Below, one piece after another: positions 1 to 10,522 of a stretch of DNA of 39,638 bases. Position numbers and translations under genes: made by a program. Source of the DNA: Bigelowiella natans CCMP2755 (lineage: Eukaryota > Cercozoa > Chlorarachniophyceae); assembly GCA_000320545.1 (NCBI GenBank), contig ADNK01001076.1, positions 217,501-257,138 of the forward strand, in the 5' to 3' direction. Positions within the stretch are counted from its first letter, which is position 1. The number at the start of each line of letters is the position of its first letter. The notes beneath the pieces were generated by a model. The model saw only the letters and a program-made list of their open reading frames with translations, made no database searches and had not been told where the DNA came from.

Positions 1-62
1 TAGCAGCAGCAGTAACTCACACAAACAAGCTCTACAACAACAACAACTACCACTATTACTAC

Positions 63-670
63 CTTCTCATTGGAAAGGTTAAAGACTTTTTTCATTTTAT
101 CTTCCATGTCCTTGGTAACAGCCTGAACTTGCTTCTATTGGAAGAGAACAAATCATCGTAACGAATTGGAAGAAGAAGAATGAAAATAATCACCACCACC
201 ATTATTATCATCATCATCATCATCATCATCACCATCACCTGCATGGAATTCCGAGAGCTTACTCCCTGAAACAGCAGCAGCAATTAGTTTGGTGAGTTAT
301 AATTGCTTTGTTATGTAGAGCAGTATCACCCTAGTGATGTGTGACACATATACATCAAGAATATTGACTCCTTCACCAGTTGATTAGTTTAGGGTGTTAA
401 TTGTTATATATAATAATAATAATAGTAATAATAATAATATATGTATGCATCGTGATAATTATTACACAGATCAGGTTAGCATCATGCTGGTAATACTACT
501 ACTACAACTAGGCAACAACTACTACTTTATTAATCTTGAGTGCTTTTGATGTAATGTCTTTGTACAGAGCTTGACCCTTCTTAGCCGTATTCCACCGAGA
601 TAACGATAAATCCTATTATTGGTATTATTAGCATCATTATTATTACTATTATTGTTCGTGTTCATTTAGT

Positions 671-705
<35 letters not shown>

Positions 706-943
706 ATTATTGTCGTCGTCTTTGTCATCATAAATAAACCAACAATCACTACTACTAGTAGTAGTACCGCATATTCCGCGATTAGAATGAGCGCGGTACC
801 CTTTAACTCCATGAGCTCTGGTGGTACAACCCTTGGTAGGTAATACATCATGTTGTTGTTCTTCTTCTTGTTCTCCTTTAAGAAAAGGTGGTGATTTGCA
901 GCTACACCATTTATGATCTCGAGGCCAGCCTACAAGTGTATTG

Positions 944-974
<31 letters not shown>

Positions 975-1554
975 GCATCTTGCAAAAGTCGTTCTACTCA
1001 TCGATGATGATGAAAATCGTATACTCCTTCTCTCAATGTAAGGATCACTTACTTGATTCCTCTCAGTAGATTTTTGCCGTTCTAGTGTGATCAACTGCCA
1101 TGTCGTCTTTGCCATTGTCACTGGCTCGAAGGACTGTTGTCGGCTCAAATCTGGTAGATTTGACTGTGCAATAGTAACAAGATGAGGATGATTGCAAGCA
1201 AAGAAGATCACGATTAGAAGATCACGACTATTTATCTCACGAGCAAATTCTAACATCTGTGTAAATCCACTAAAACAATAAAATAGTGTGGTATTGCAAT
1301 AATTATCCCCTTCCTCTTGCCCACCACCACCATCATCATCATCATCATCATCATCATTGTTATCATTATCATCATCAAAAGCAGCAGCAGCAGCAGCAGC
1401 AGTATTTTATGTAGAAGTAAACAAACACATATATACCGGAAGGGCGAGATGACCGTCCTTGTCATTACTCTGCTTCTTAAAATTGAAAATTGATTTTTCC
1501 TTTTTTTCCTTCTGTTTCTTCGAGGAGGAGGAGGTGGAGGAGGAGCTGTCAATC

Positions 1555-1591
<37 letters not shown>

Positions 1592-1655
1592 GTGTAGGAG
1601 CTGTCAATCTGAGTAGTAGTAGTAGTAGTAGTAGTAGGTGTAGGAGCTGTCAATC

Positions 1656-1691
<36 letters not shown>

Positions 1692-2030
1692 ATAGTAGCA
1701 GTAGTAATAGTTGTAGAAGTCCACATTCTTATTATTCTTGTTTGATGTTCTCCTTTGATTTACTATCATCAATACAACCCTTACAACAATAGCAACAAGA
1801 ACAATAATGATGGTAACAGCATAGGGTGAGGAGGAGCTCCTTACTGCTACCTTGTTCTTGTTGTTGTTGTAAGTTATACACGACGTAGCGTAGAATTGCC
1901 TTCGAGCATCCGGAATAAATGGATACGAGACATTGTGAATTTCATCCCAATCTCCTTTGAAGTGGCGAGGGAGGGCGGGAGGGAAAGGGTCTTATGCGAA
2001 ACTTTTAAAAGGATAGAAAGAGAGGGAGAC

Positions 2031-2089
<59 letters not shown>

Positions 2090-3009
2090 AGAATAAGAAT
2101 GAGAATAAGAAACAACAAATTGATAATTATAATGATGATGATAGTAATGGTAGTTGATGAGAAGAAGTTATTAGTAGTACTACCTGTGATTTGGTTTAGG
2201 CTATGCAATGTCCATACAGTAGGATCACGCCATTTGTTGGAACTTGAAGTACGGAATCGGTATTTGAGTAAAGGGCCTATTGTTATTTGTTGGTTTGATG
2301 ATGATGATAATCATGATGATGATGATGAGTTGTTGTTGTTCAACACTGATCAACAATGATGATCTCCCTCTTTACCAATACAATGTACCACAGTATTACT
2401 TGTTGTAGGAAGAAGAAGAAGAAAAAGAACGAATATGAGAATATACTCTCCTCTCCCCCACCCTCCCTCCCTCCCTGCCTGCTGTCTACCTCCTACCTGT
2501 TGTTGTTGCCGTAAGACTCTTCTACTATTACTACTACTACAACTATTACTACTACTAACACTACATCATGCTGCTGCTACTATCACTAAATCTCTTTGTA
2601 CTATTATTACTTGTAAATATCATCATTACCAAGAGAGTTTACAAATGTAAAGATCAGCGTGGATTGATGGCGCTCTTTCCATGCGAAATCTCTACAGAAA
2701 GAGAGAGAGGGAAGAGGGGAGACTTAAAATTATCGTTATGGCTATTGAAAAGGTAGAAAAGTGAATAATCTCCTATTGCATGCTGCTGCTTCTTGTCGTC
2801 GTGTTACTCTCATTGCTTTGAGATTTGAATAAATAAATTTGGAGAGATTTTGTTAAAATTGTTAAAGTCTATTCCCTTGTTCTTCTGTTAAGACATGCAT
2901 GTGTAATACGTGCCTATTCCCTTGTTCTTCTGTTAAGACATGCATGTGTAATACGTGCTTCTTCTTCCCACCTCCACTCTTGGTATCCATATACAAATGG
3001 AGGTCTAAT

Positions 3010-3044
<35 letters not shown>

Positions 3045-3102
3045 CTGCTGGGTCAACAACTTCAGTGGTGAAATAACCGATCAGAGAGAAGGCAGAGAGA
3101 GA

Positions 3103-3141
<39 letters not shown>

Positions 3142-3416
3142 GAAAAAGATCTATGACTTATATTAAATGAACGAACGTGTATTACTACTACTACTACGGT
3201 GCATTGTAAAATAAATGATAACATAGTAATTGCACATGGAGTTCGTATCGTAGTACTACCTGAGGGAATCCATGTTGTGAAGGGTGCCATTCTTGTTGCT
3301 GCCTCCAGGATTCTCGATGTGAATCGGGGTAAAAACCTACAAAACAAACACACACAATGATATACACGATTCTCGATGTGGATCGGGGTAAAAATCTACA
3401 CACACACACACACACA

Positions 3417-3448
<32 letters not shown>

Positions 3449-3484
3449 AATGATATAATGTATGTATATAAAAATAAATCTATG

Positions 3485-3539
<55 letters not shown>

Positions 3540-4121
3540 GATGGTTCGTAGTGGTAGTAATAGTAATATAGTAGTAGTAGCAGTAGTAGGAAGGGGAGGA
3601 GGAAGAGGAGTAGTGGTAAGGGTTTGGGCAACAACGCACATTATTCTCAGTATTATTGCTGTTATTGTTCCTCTTATATTATTGTTATTGTTGTTACTAG
3701 TTGCTATTATTATTATATTATTATTGTTATTATTATTGTTATTGTTGATGATGATGATGATGTTGTGGTGGTATTGGTGGAATTTATTCCAGACATGACC
3801 TGTCCTCCAGTAAATGTCGCTGCCGTAGTATGAAACTTCTTCTCGATCCAATCCCCCCAGTTCATAAACCGAAACTATCACATAGTAGTTGTCAGTCAGT
3901 CAGCCACTCACTCACTCACACGTTGGAGAAGAAGGAAGAAGAAGGAAGAAGAAGAAGAAGAAGAAGAAGAAGAAGAAGAAGCAGAAAACAGTTGGTTGTT
4001 GCAAGATCATCACCTCTTTAAAAAACTACTAAGAATAATAAGAAATAATAGCATAGTAGTTGCTGTTCTTGTTAAATGTTTGCTGTTGTTGCAGCTGCTG
4101 CTGCTGATGATGACGACGACG

Positions 4122-4152
<31 letters not shown>

Positions 4153-4218
4153 GTAATATACCTGAATACCACCAAGGGCTAGGCTCTTTGCGCTGCCACG
4201 TGCCTGCGTGAATCTACC

Positions 4219-4249
<31 letters not shown>

Positions 4250-4257
4250 GTAAACAC

Positions 4258-4297
<40 letters not shown>

Positions 4298-4314
4298 TTA
4301 ACACAAAACACATC

Positions 4315-4355
<41 letters not shown>

Positions 4356-4472
4356 ATACATTACGCACATCTGTTACGATGACAATGAAAATGTTGTTGT
4401 GGTAGTAATCAACAATGAATGAATGAATGATTACCAACTACTATCACCAAACAAAGCAAGCAATTCGTGCTG

Positions 4473-4521
<49 letters not shown>

Positions 4522-4751
4522 GTACTGTCCCTCCTCCCACCTCCTCCCACCTCCCCTCCCTTCATCTACAACTGACCTGAATGCGTAGACACGAGTGTAC
4601 GCAGGACGAATATTCTCAGGCTGATGACGAGAGAATCATGAAAGGGATGGAGATAAAGTGATCGGAGAACAGAAATAATAACATATATGGCGAAATGACG
4701 TTGAAATGAAAGTCTACTATCACAACCCAGATGGAAATCATCTACATAATT

Positions 4752-4784
<33 letters not shown>

Positions 4785-5391
4785 GTAATGATGATAAGAT
4801 GGATAGGGAAATACCGCTTAGTCGGTACAAACACACACGCATGCACAAGAACTTGTGGCAAAATAAAACAAATGACTAACAGCAGATAAGAGGTTATTAG
4901 GTATGAGATGATACGTATTACTGCTACTACAACAACTACTACTACTACTACATTTATAAGAATTGTTTCTTTAGCGTTGCCTTTTCCGACCCGATACGTC
5001 ATCTATTAACCGAAAAGACAACCGATGTCAACAATAACAAATCAATCATCATTATCATCATCATCATCATCATCATCATCATCGTGAACATGATAGCCAA
5101 TCATCAGAGCTATTAAACATAATATGAGGGGGAGGAGGAGTAGCTTTACATTAGCAGGGCAAATGGCATTAGACAATTAACTGATCACTTATATAATAAT
5201 ATAATAATTATATAATATTTACATTCATATCATTGACATACTAATATTACAATCACTATCTTTACTACCGTATTCAACATCATCATTACTGTCATCGTTA
5301 AAACTATAATTTTTCTCATCGTCATTTTTGCCTTAATGCGCTCAGTTTCCTTCTGATCAGGACCCTCAGAAATCCCACGCACACCATTATA
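63..5391 (-). CDS. Discoidin/F5-8 type C-like multi-exon protein, 3' part missing (runs off window)
   Basis: I recognise part of this gene only by domain likeness. Chained exons on the minus strand: 5391-5332 (tentative), 5002-4952, 4620-4577, 4213-4162, 3874-3800, 3336-3260, 3004-2972, 2691-2630, 2276-2184, 1954-1851, 1553-1437, 1256-1053, 929-768, 612-526, 265-239, 134-63. All phases match, giving 440 residues and no stop, so the gene continues past position 1. Residues about 38-205 resemble a galactose-binding (F5/8 type C) beta-sandwich: PENIRPAYTRVYAF, then NPGGSN, EWRDFAWK, STLIFTF, YRFRT and RDPTVWTL in the order expected of that family in algae and other protists. Such domains usually bind glycans or membranes outside the cell, but no signal peptide is visible. 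Residues 218-440 start Ser/Lys-rich and are otherwise unrecognised, ending in a charged helix-like stretch. The true 5' end is uncertain: the first exon needs a GC donor, or the gene may join the EF-hand exons upstream. Exon chain fairly sure; function tentative. Confidence 0.55.
1541..1710. repeat. Minisatellite of a splice acceptor plus (TAG)n, three copies
   Basis: Three units, each GGAGCTGTCAATCTGAG followed by 7 to 12 TAG triplets, start near 1542, 1598 and 1646. Read on the minus strand, each copy is a (CTA)n tract, then CTCAG, then ATTGACAGCTCC: a pyrimidine-rich splice acceptor plus the first codons of the exon at 1553-1437. The leftmost copy is the one joined to that exon. Confidence 0.8.
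2036..2086. repeat. (GA)n microsatellite
   Basis: About 25 GA units in an intron of the discoidin-like gene, (CT)n on the coding strand, directly downstream of the exon ending at 2184. Confidence 0.95.
2869..2958. repeat. 45-bp tandem duplication
   Basis: Two identical 45-bp units, 2869-2913 and 2914-2958, each containing ATTCCCTTGTTCTTCTGTTA and ending in TAATACGTGC. They lie just inside the intron after the exon at 3004-2972. The unit length is a multiple of three. Confidence 0.9.
3010..3536. repeat. Cluster of (CA)n, (GA)n and (TA)n microsatellites
   Basis: Intronic arrays at 3010-3042 (CA), 3102-3138 (GA), about 3399-3442 (CA), 3484-3503 (TA) and 3504-3536 (GA). They flank the small exon 3336-3260 of the discoidin-like gene on both sides. 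Confidence 0.9.
3310..3400. repeat. Tandem duplication of an exon start and its splice acceptor
   Basis: GATTCTCGATGTGAATCGGG at 3310 recurs with one change at 3369, followed in both by GTAAAAA, C or T, then CTACA. On the minus strand this is the acceptor (TGTAG) and first codons of exon 3336-3260, present twice. Confidence 0.8.
3942..4521. repeat. Cluster of (GAA)n, (ACT)n, (CA)n, (CT)n and (TG)n microsatellites
   Basis: Arrays at 3942-3981 (GAA), 4121-4150 (ACT), 4221-4349 (three CA runs), 4475-4504 (CT) and 4505-4521 (TG), all in introns of the discoidin-like gene. The CA runs are (TG)n on the coding strand just before the acceptor at 4214. Confidence 0.9.
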
Positions 5392-6040
5392 CTGGATGTA
5401 TGATCATCATCATCATCATCATCTTAACTTTCATGATCATAATCAAAACTATCACCCCATTATTATTATTATTATTTTTATTATCATTATTTTTATATAA
5501 TTATTATCACACACCACCACCACCACCACCACTTCCATTATCATCATAACCTAGCAACCATGGTCATCAGCATAATATCCATCCCCCCCTTTTGGTTAAA
5601 CTATTCGTGTCAATATCATTACACGTCGTCATAGTAGTTGTCACATGTCTCTTATTCTTTTTCTATTAATGTCGCACAGTATATACACACACACACATAA
5701 ATTCAATAAATTTATATCCAGTAGCAAAAATTTTTGGGACTTTTGTCATATCTTTCAGGCCGTAGATTTCCATATATTTGCCTTTTGACTTTCCCTTGCC
5801 TTCACCATTCTATCACGAAACATAGCTACTGTGATGAAAGTTAACACATGCTTGCATGGTAATTTTGTCCATGATTTGCATTTGTTATAATTTCTTCCTT
5901 TTAAAGTTGTAAATATATATTATATTTATTTATATTTGGTACCCAACGACGTCATCCGTCATCATTACCGTCGGTCATGACATCTCATGTAATTCATTAT
6001 TATTGTTGTTGTTCATCCGATTCATTTATTTACTTACTAC

Positions 6041-7330
6041 CTCGAACACAGCTTCAGCGCCAAAAAACTCCTCAAAACTGAGCATTCCATCGCTGTTCTG
6101 GTCGATTTTCTGCGAGCGACAAGAAAAAAAGGTTGGTTTGGTTTGGTTTGTAGGCAGGTATGGGATGATGATTGACACCAATAAGTGGAATATGTGTGGA
6201 GAGAGGGAAGAAGAAGAAGAAGAAGAAGAAGAAGAAGAAGAGAGAAGCTAGTAGGATATCAGCCAAGTGTGCGTTCTTCTTCGAACACAACTGGTAGTGT
6301 CATCATCCTCTCTCCTCGGATAATGATATTATATCGTACTTCTATATCATATGTTGACGTAGTAGTAGTAGTAGTTGTTGTAGTAGTAGTAATATATCTT
6401 TTGTGTATACTTCTTATTTATTGTTTTACGGAACAATAATACCTTCATTGCGGCTGCAACTAGTTCATTGCCCTGGTCTGATGTGACCACGCTGCGAGAA
6501 AGGGGGGGGGTGGGAGAGGAGGGAGATGAACGTGATGAGCAGAATTACCCAGGGATTCATATTTCATCCATCATGTGATATTATACATAGTAGGCGCGGT
6601 TCATCAGATTGAATAGATGTGGTGCTATCATAAATATGAATGTTGCGTTTCTTATGAGATTACATCAGCTTCTGCGCTATTAGTATTATTTCTTCTATTT
6701 ACTCTTCTAATTGTGATCTATTTCTAATCACCCCTACTACCCTCTTTGTATCTGCAAAGCTTTGAGGTCACTAAGAAATTTCTCGGCTTCCTTTCGTTCG
6801 AGCATACCTACACAACACACACACACACACACATAAGTACGTACGTAAGCACAACACACCGCACAACACATGCACGCGGCAAAGTTGCTTAAATACATGG
6901 GATATTGCTCTTGTGCCTTTTTTGATTTAGTACCAGATTTGTCCATGTCATAACATGCAAATGCCTGCCTCGCTTGCTCTTCATGCTCCTTCGTAAATTT
7001 ACCCTGTGTGGGGGGGGATGGATGTGATGATCGAATATCACAAAAGAGGAGCCTCCATTATCGACTTAATACTACTTCAGGAAGTACAAATATCTGAGGG
7101 AGAGGCATCGAATATGACATGAAAGGGCCTTCAATATGAAATTAGAAAGCACAAAATATCCGAGGGGGAAAATCGTGCATACAAGGGGGCTTTACAAACA
7201 AGTACATACACGCATGCAGATGCACACATACACATACACATACACACAAACCTACCTTAAAATTGATGTGGGAGAGAAGAGATTTTCCAAGCTGGGCATT
7301 CTCCTCAGGAAGTGAAGATCCGATTCCCAT
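6041..7330 (-). CDS. EF-hand calcium-binding protein with N-myristoylation-type start
   Basis: Five phase-matched exons: 7330-7256, 7003-6934, 6807-6741, 6491-6443 and 6109-6041, giving 110 residues before the last donor. The first residues, MGIGSS, fit the N-myristoylation pattern (Gly2, Ser6), so membrane anchoring is likely. Residues 44-55 (DMDKSGMLERKE) form a canonical EF-hand loop with Asp at 1 and 3, Ser at 5, Gly at 6 and Glu at 12. Residues 90-101 (DQNSDGMLSFEE) form a second. Both loops have all Ca2+ ligands. The first loop is split by an intron, which confirms that splice junction. The 3' end is unresolved. The exon may continue into one at 5828-5755, which in phase 0 gives an immediate stop and in another phase a short basic tail. 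Alternatively it joins in phase to 5391-5332 of the next gene. The protein probably acts as a calcium sensor at a membrane; its target is unknown. Confidence 0.85.
6208..6242. repeat. (GAA)n microsatellite
   Basis: About eleven GAA units inside the EF-hand gene intron between exons 6491-6443 and 6109-6041; (TTC)n on the coding strand, upstream of the acceptor. Confidence 0.9.
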
Positions 7331-9860
7331 TTTTCTTCCTGTATGTAATAAGTATCAGATCTTTGGAAGAGGAATTTCATTCACCGTTTTGGCGTGAAAT
7401 TCTTCTGCAGATTTATACATCCCTATACTCCCAGTAGCAGGGGGTTGTTGTTGTACGCGAAGATTTGGTGTACGTACGTTAGCCCAGTAAGCATGCATCA
7501 AAAACGTGGAGAACAATGGGGATCAAGTTCGTCTTCTTACTATATGCTACTCCTCCTCTTAAAAAACCATGGTGAACTGTGAATTGAATGAAGAGGCACA
7601 AGAATGCTGCGGATGGGCTGAGCTGCAACTACTGCTGCTTCGTACTATATCAATAGTAGAGGTAGATGCCGCTCCGTCAACCGATTGATCAATCGATGAT
7701 GCAATGAAATTTACCACGAGGTGATTGGTTGTTTAGAGGACGAGTGGCCACTTTCCCATAAAAATCCTTTTATTTTCTGTCGTATAGACAAATATGCCTA
7801 GATCTATGTCCACCTATTCTTCGAATATCTTTGAATACGAGTAGATCTATAAAAACAACTCAAGGAAATTTCCTGAGCATGACCAGGTGCAAATGGAGAT
7901 ATTATTATTATTTTTTTCCAAGAAATTTTCTCCGTTTCAGAATTGAGTGTAGCAAAATAATAGTTACCTTATCAGTGGACACTGGGCATTTTCCCTAAAT
8001 TTGGGGATGCGTGAGCACTTTTTGGTTTTTGGAGTCTATTTCAAAAGCTACGACATAAAACTGGTCTTACCGCAACGTGGATAATTGAGATTTAATGCAT
8101 GACTGAAAGTTAGCCCACACCATCCTAATAGATTAAATTTAGACAGAATGAGGTTGTCACATATCAGAAATATAGGCTATCTTTTACTAACATGTGCACG
8201 TTAAGTCAAAATCTACGACCTGGATCACTCAGACACGCAAAGCCCCCCGTGTAATGATGTGATCACGCATACCTTATGTTTGAGGGCAGGGGCTGGGTTT
8301 TTAGATTAGAGGGTTCTTGATCGCACCCCATGACATGCGCGTCGCACATTAACATGGAGTATCGGTTGATCTATAACTATTCTCCAAATCGTGCGGATGC
8401 CAGAGCGACTACTTCGATGACTATGGTGTGAATGCCCTGTATCCTCCAGGGACATTCTTGAACAGTCACCGTATAGATCCAATTGGTGTAGCAAATGAAC
8501 AAGTGAAGGATTATTTGATATCATGTTGAGGGAGTTTTCCCAAGTTGTCCTAATATTGTCTGGATTCTTTCATCATATTCTGTTTAGGAGCTTTGGTCTC
8601 ACAGCCAGTGCAAGGTAGTTGAAGACTTGTGATGAGAGCATTGTGACGCCCCCGAAGATGACCAAATACATTGTTACACACTCTGAAATTTTATGAGGAA
8701 CAAAATTAGCGGATTTCTCTGAGGGGATCTTATTCACCCCCTTCTCACCCTAATCGAATTTCACAACATGAAGTCACATTTTCCGCGATTTAGGAACTTT
8801 CGGATGGACATCCAAATACATTTCAACCGGTATCATCTATCAACACGACCATTTTTTTTGTAATGTCCAGATGATGACAAAAATCAACGCTTGGCTTCTG
8901 ACATCCTTTGATGTGAAAATTGACCACACTTCTGACCGACACCCAATTATTATGAGCACATATTCCGGTCTTGTTTTGTGCTCGCATGCTAATTTTGTTT
9001 CTTGTTCTATGTGCATCAGAAGTAAAAGGTAGGATCACATTTCGAAACAAGCACGCCACCGGAAAATTCCCACTCGATTCAATGTTAGAATGGGCATTTT
9101 CCAAAAGGGCATAAGTAATTTGTGGATGAATGTCAAAAATTTTGTTTGTGAAGCAAACACAATCATGCGTCAGTGCAAAGATGGCTTTAAACGCGGATGA
9201 CTCGAAGTTCATTTGAATTGATCTGAGGTGCGCATGCATGAGATGTGATCCGACTGTTTTCAATCGATGTGCGTGCAAAGTGGCCACTCGATTCTAGCTT
9301 TATTTGCATGCGCGCGCCTGTCTAGCTGTCACACGCGGGGAATGCACGGTAGTAGGCATGGAGAGCAACCCAACCCAATCAAAATCGATGTGCACACAGA
9401 TTCAGCACACCATGGAACAACCGCATGCTAACATGATGAGCTGAGCGAGCTGCATGCGATTGCGTGTCACGCGCGCATGAGCTATGCTAGTGAGTGCAAG
9501 AACATCGTAGTGCAACGCGTGCTTGCGAGTTATTAGCAGACAGCACACCTCTAGACCTCCCTTCTGCGCGATGTAGCGAATGTGGCTCAGCTAGACAAAG
9601 CCGTCTAGCCGGCGTCACAAACACGATCGACGGCCTGCGCCACACGCGTGAGCTGCGATTTGCGTGGTTGATGCATGTGAGTTTTCAAAGTCACTGTTCT
9701 GTTTGAAATGAATGGCATTCGTTCAGCGAAAATCACCACTTCTAGACCTCCATTCGACTTGAACACGACTGAACATGACAGCACTCGAACGAACGTGGTA
9801 CAGTGGCAACAGTGGACACACTCGGTGACGTCACGTTCAACTGTTCGCAATGCAAGCATG

Positions 9861-10380
9861 CAAGACACCTCTGACTTGCAGTGCACGAAACGCAGTGCCT
9901 CGAACTGGCTTCTGGCTTCAGTGAGGACCAACTGGTGAAGACCAGCAGATTTTGAAGTTGGCACACTGGCCATTGCTGAATTGTGGAGCAGTGTGACTGG
10001 CAGCAACGTGGCGGTGACACGAACAAAGCAACAACTCTGGACCTGCTCTGAGCAGGAACTCCTGAACTGGTGAAAGCTGCACCCATGCGACGGTCCACAG
10101 TCGGGTCGTCCGAGGGAGCACCAAGTGGGACTTCGGTTTTGCTGGAACCAGCCAGCCAGAAGCGTGAAAAAGGAGGAGCAGGCAGAAGAGCCAGGAACAA
10201 GCTAGACAAAGGTGCAAGAGCTAGAGAGGGCCACTCTCACACTTGAGAAAAATCTGTTCCTCACAGAAGCAATGAAACAATGATGATGAACTGCATTTCC
10301 AAAGTGTTGCAAGACATTTGCAGTGTGCGAAACGCAGTGCCTCGAACTAGCTTTGGTGAGGTCCAACTGGAGAATCCAGG
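9861..10380. repeat. Imperfect direct repeat (two copies, about 75 bp)
   Basis: Copies at 9861-9940 and 10310-10380 share CGAAACGCAGTGCCTCGAAC followed by a GCTT, a GTGAGG and CCAACTGG. They lie about 430 bp apart in direct orientation in the spacer upstream of the NTF2-like gene. They probably derive from a segmental duplication or an old dispersed element. Confidence 0.8.
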
Positions 10381-10470
10381 AGGCATTTGACAGCATCTTG
10401 AGTGAAATCAGGGTGCGCACCGTCCACATCTCTCTCAAGTCTCCTGCGCATGTCAGGAGATGTGCATGCA

Positions 10471-10514
10471 TCTCGGGATGATCTCGGGATAATCTCGGGT
10501 TAATCTCGGAAATT
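10471..10514 (+). repeat. 11-bp tandem repeat next to a start codon
   Basis: Four head-to-tail units starting at 10471, 10482, 10493 and 10504, each beginning TCTCGG and ending in GA or AA. The last unit ends eight bases before ATG 10523. It would lie in the 5' leader or core promoter of the NTF2-like gene. Confidence 0.75.
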
Positions 10515-10522
10515 ATCAGGAT

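Larger units (their letters stand above)
7331..10522. other. Microsatellite-poor intergenic spacer between divergent genes
   Basis: No gene recognised. Upstream of the EF-hand gene (minus) and the NTF2-like gene (plus), so it should hold both promoters. The right part, from about 9230, is rich in CpG and in GCATGC, CTAGAC and CACGCG words, giving overlapping open frames on both strands (such as 8823-9287 and 9742-10209 minus) that look like composition artefacts. An approximately 80-bp direct repeat lies at 9861-9940 and 10310-10380, and an 11-bp tandem repeat abuts the next start codon. Confidence 0.6.

Noticed and set aside
92-283. Open frame read as Met/Ile/Val-rich protein on the minus strand
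   Set aside because: It runs through an ATC array. The supported content is the 27-bp exon 265-239, with the rest intronic.
3081-3881. Several long frames with Ser-Leu, Tyr-Ile, Val-Cys or Thr-His runs
   Set aside because: They are translations of CA, GA and TA microsatellites. Only the short exons 3336-3260 and 3874-3800 inside them join in phase.
8823-9287. 154-codon minus-strand open frame
   Set aside because: No recognisable motif, no splice support, and it lies in GCATGC-rich spacer where both strands stay open by composition.
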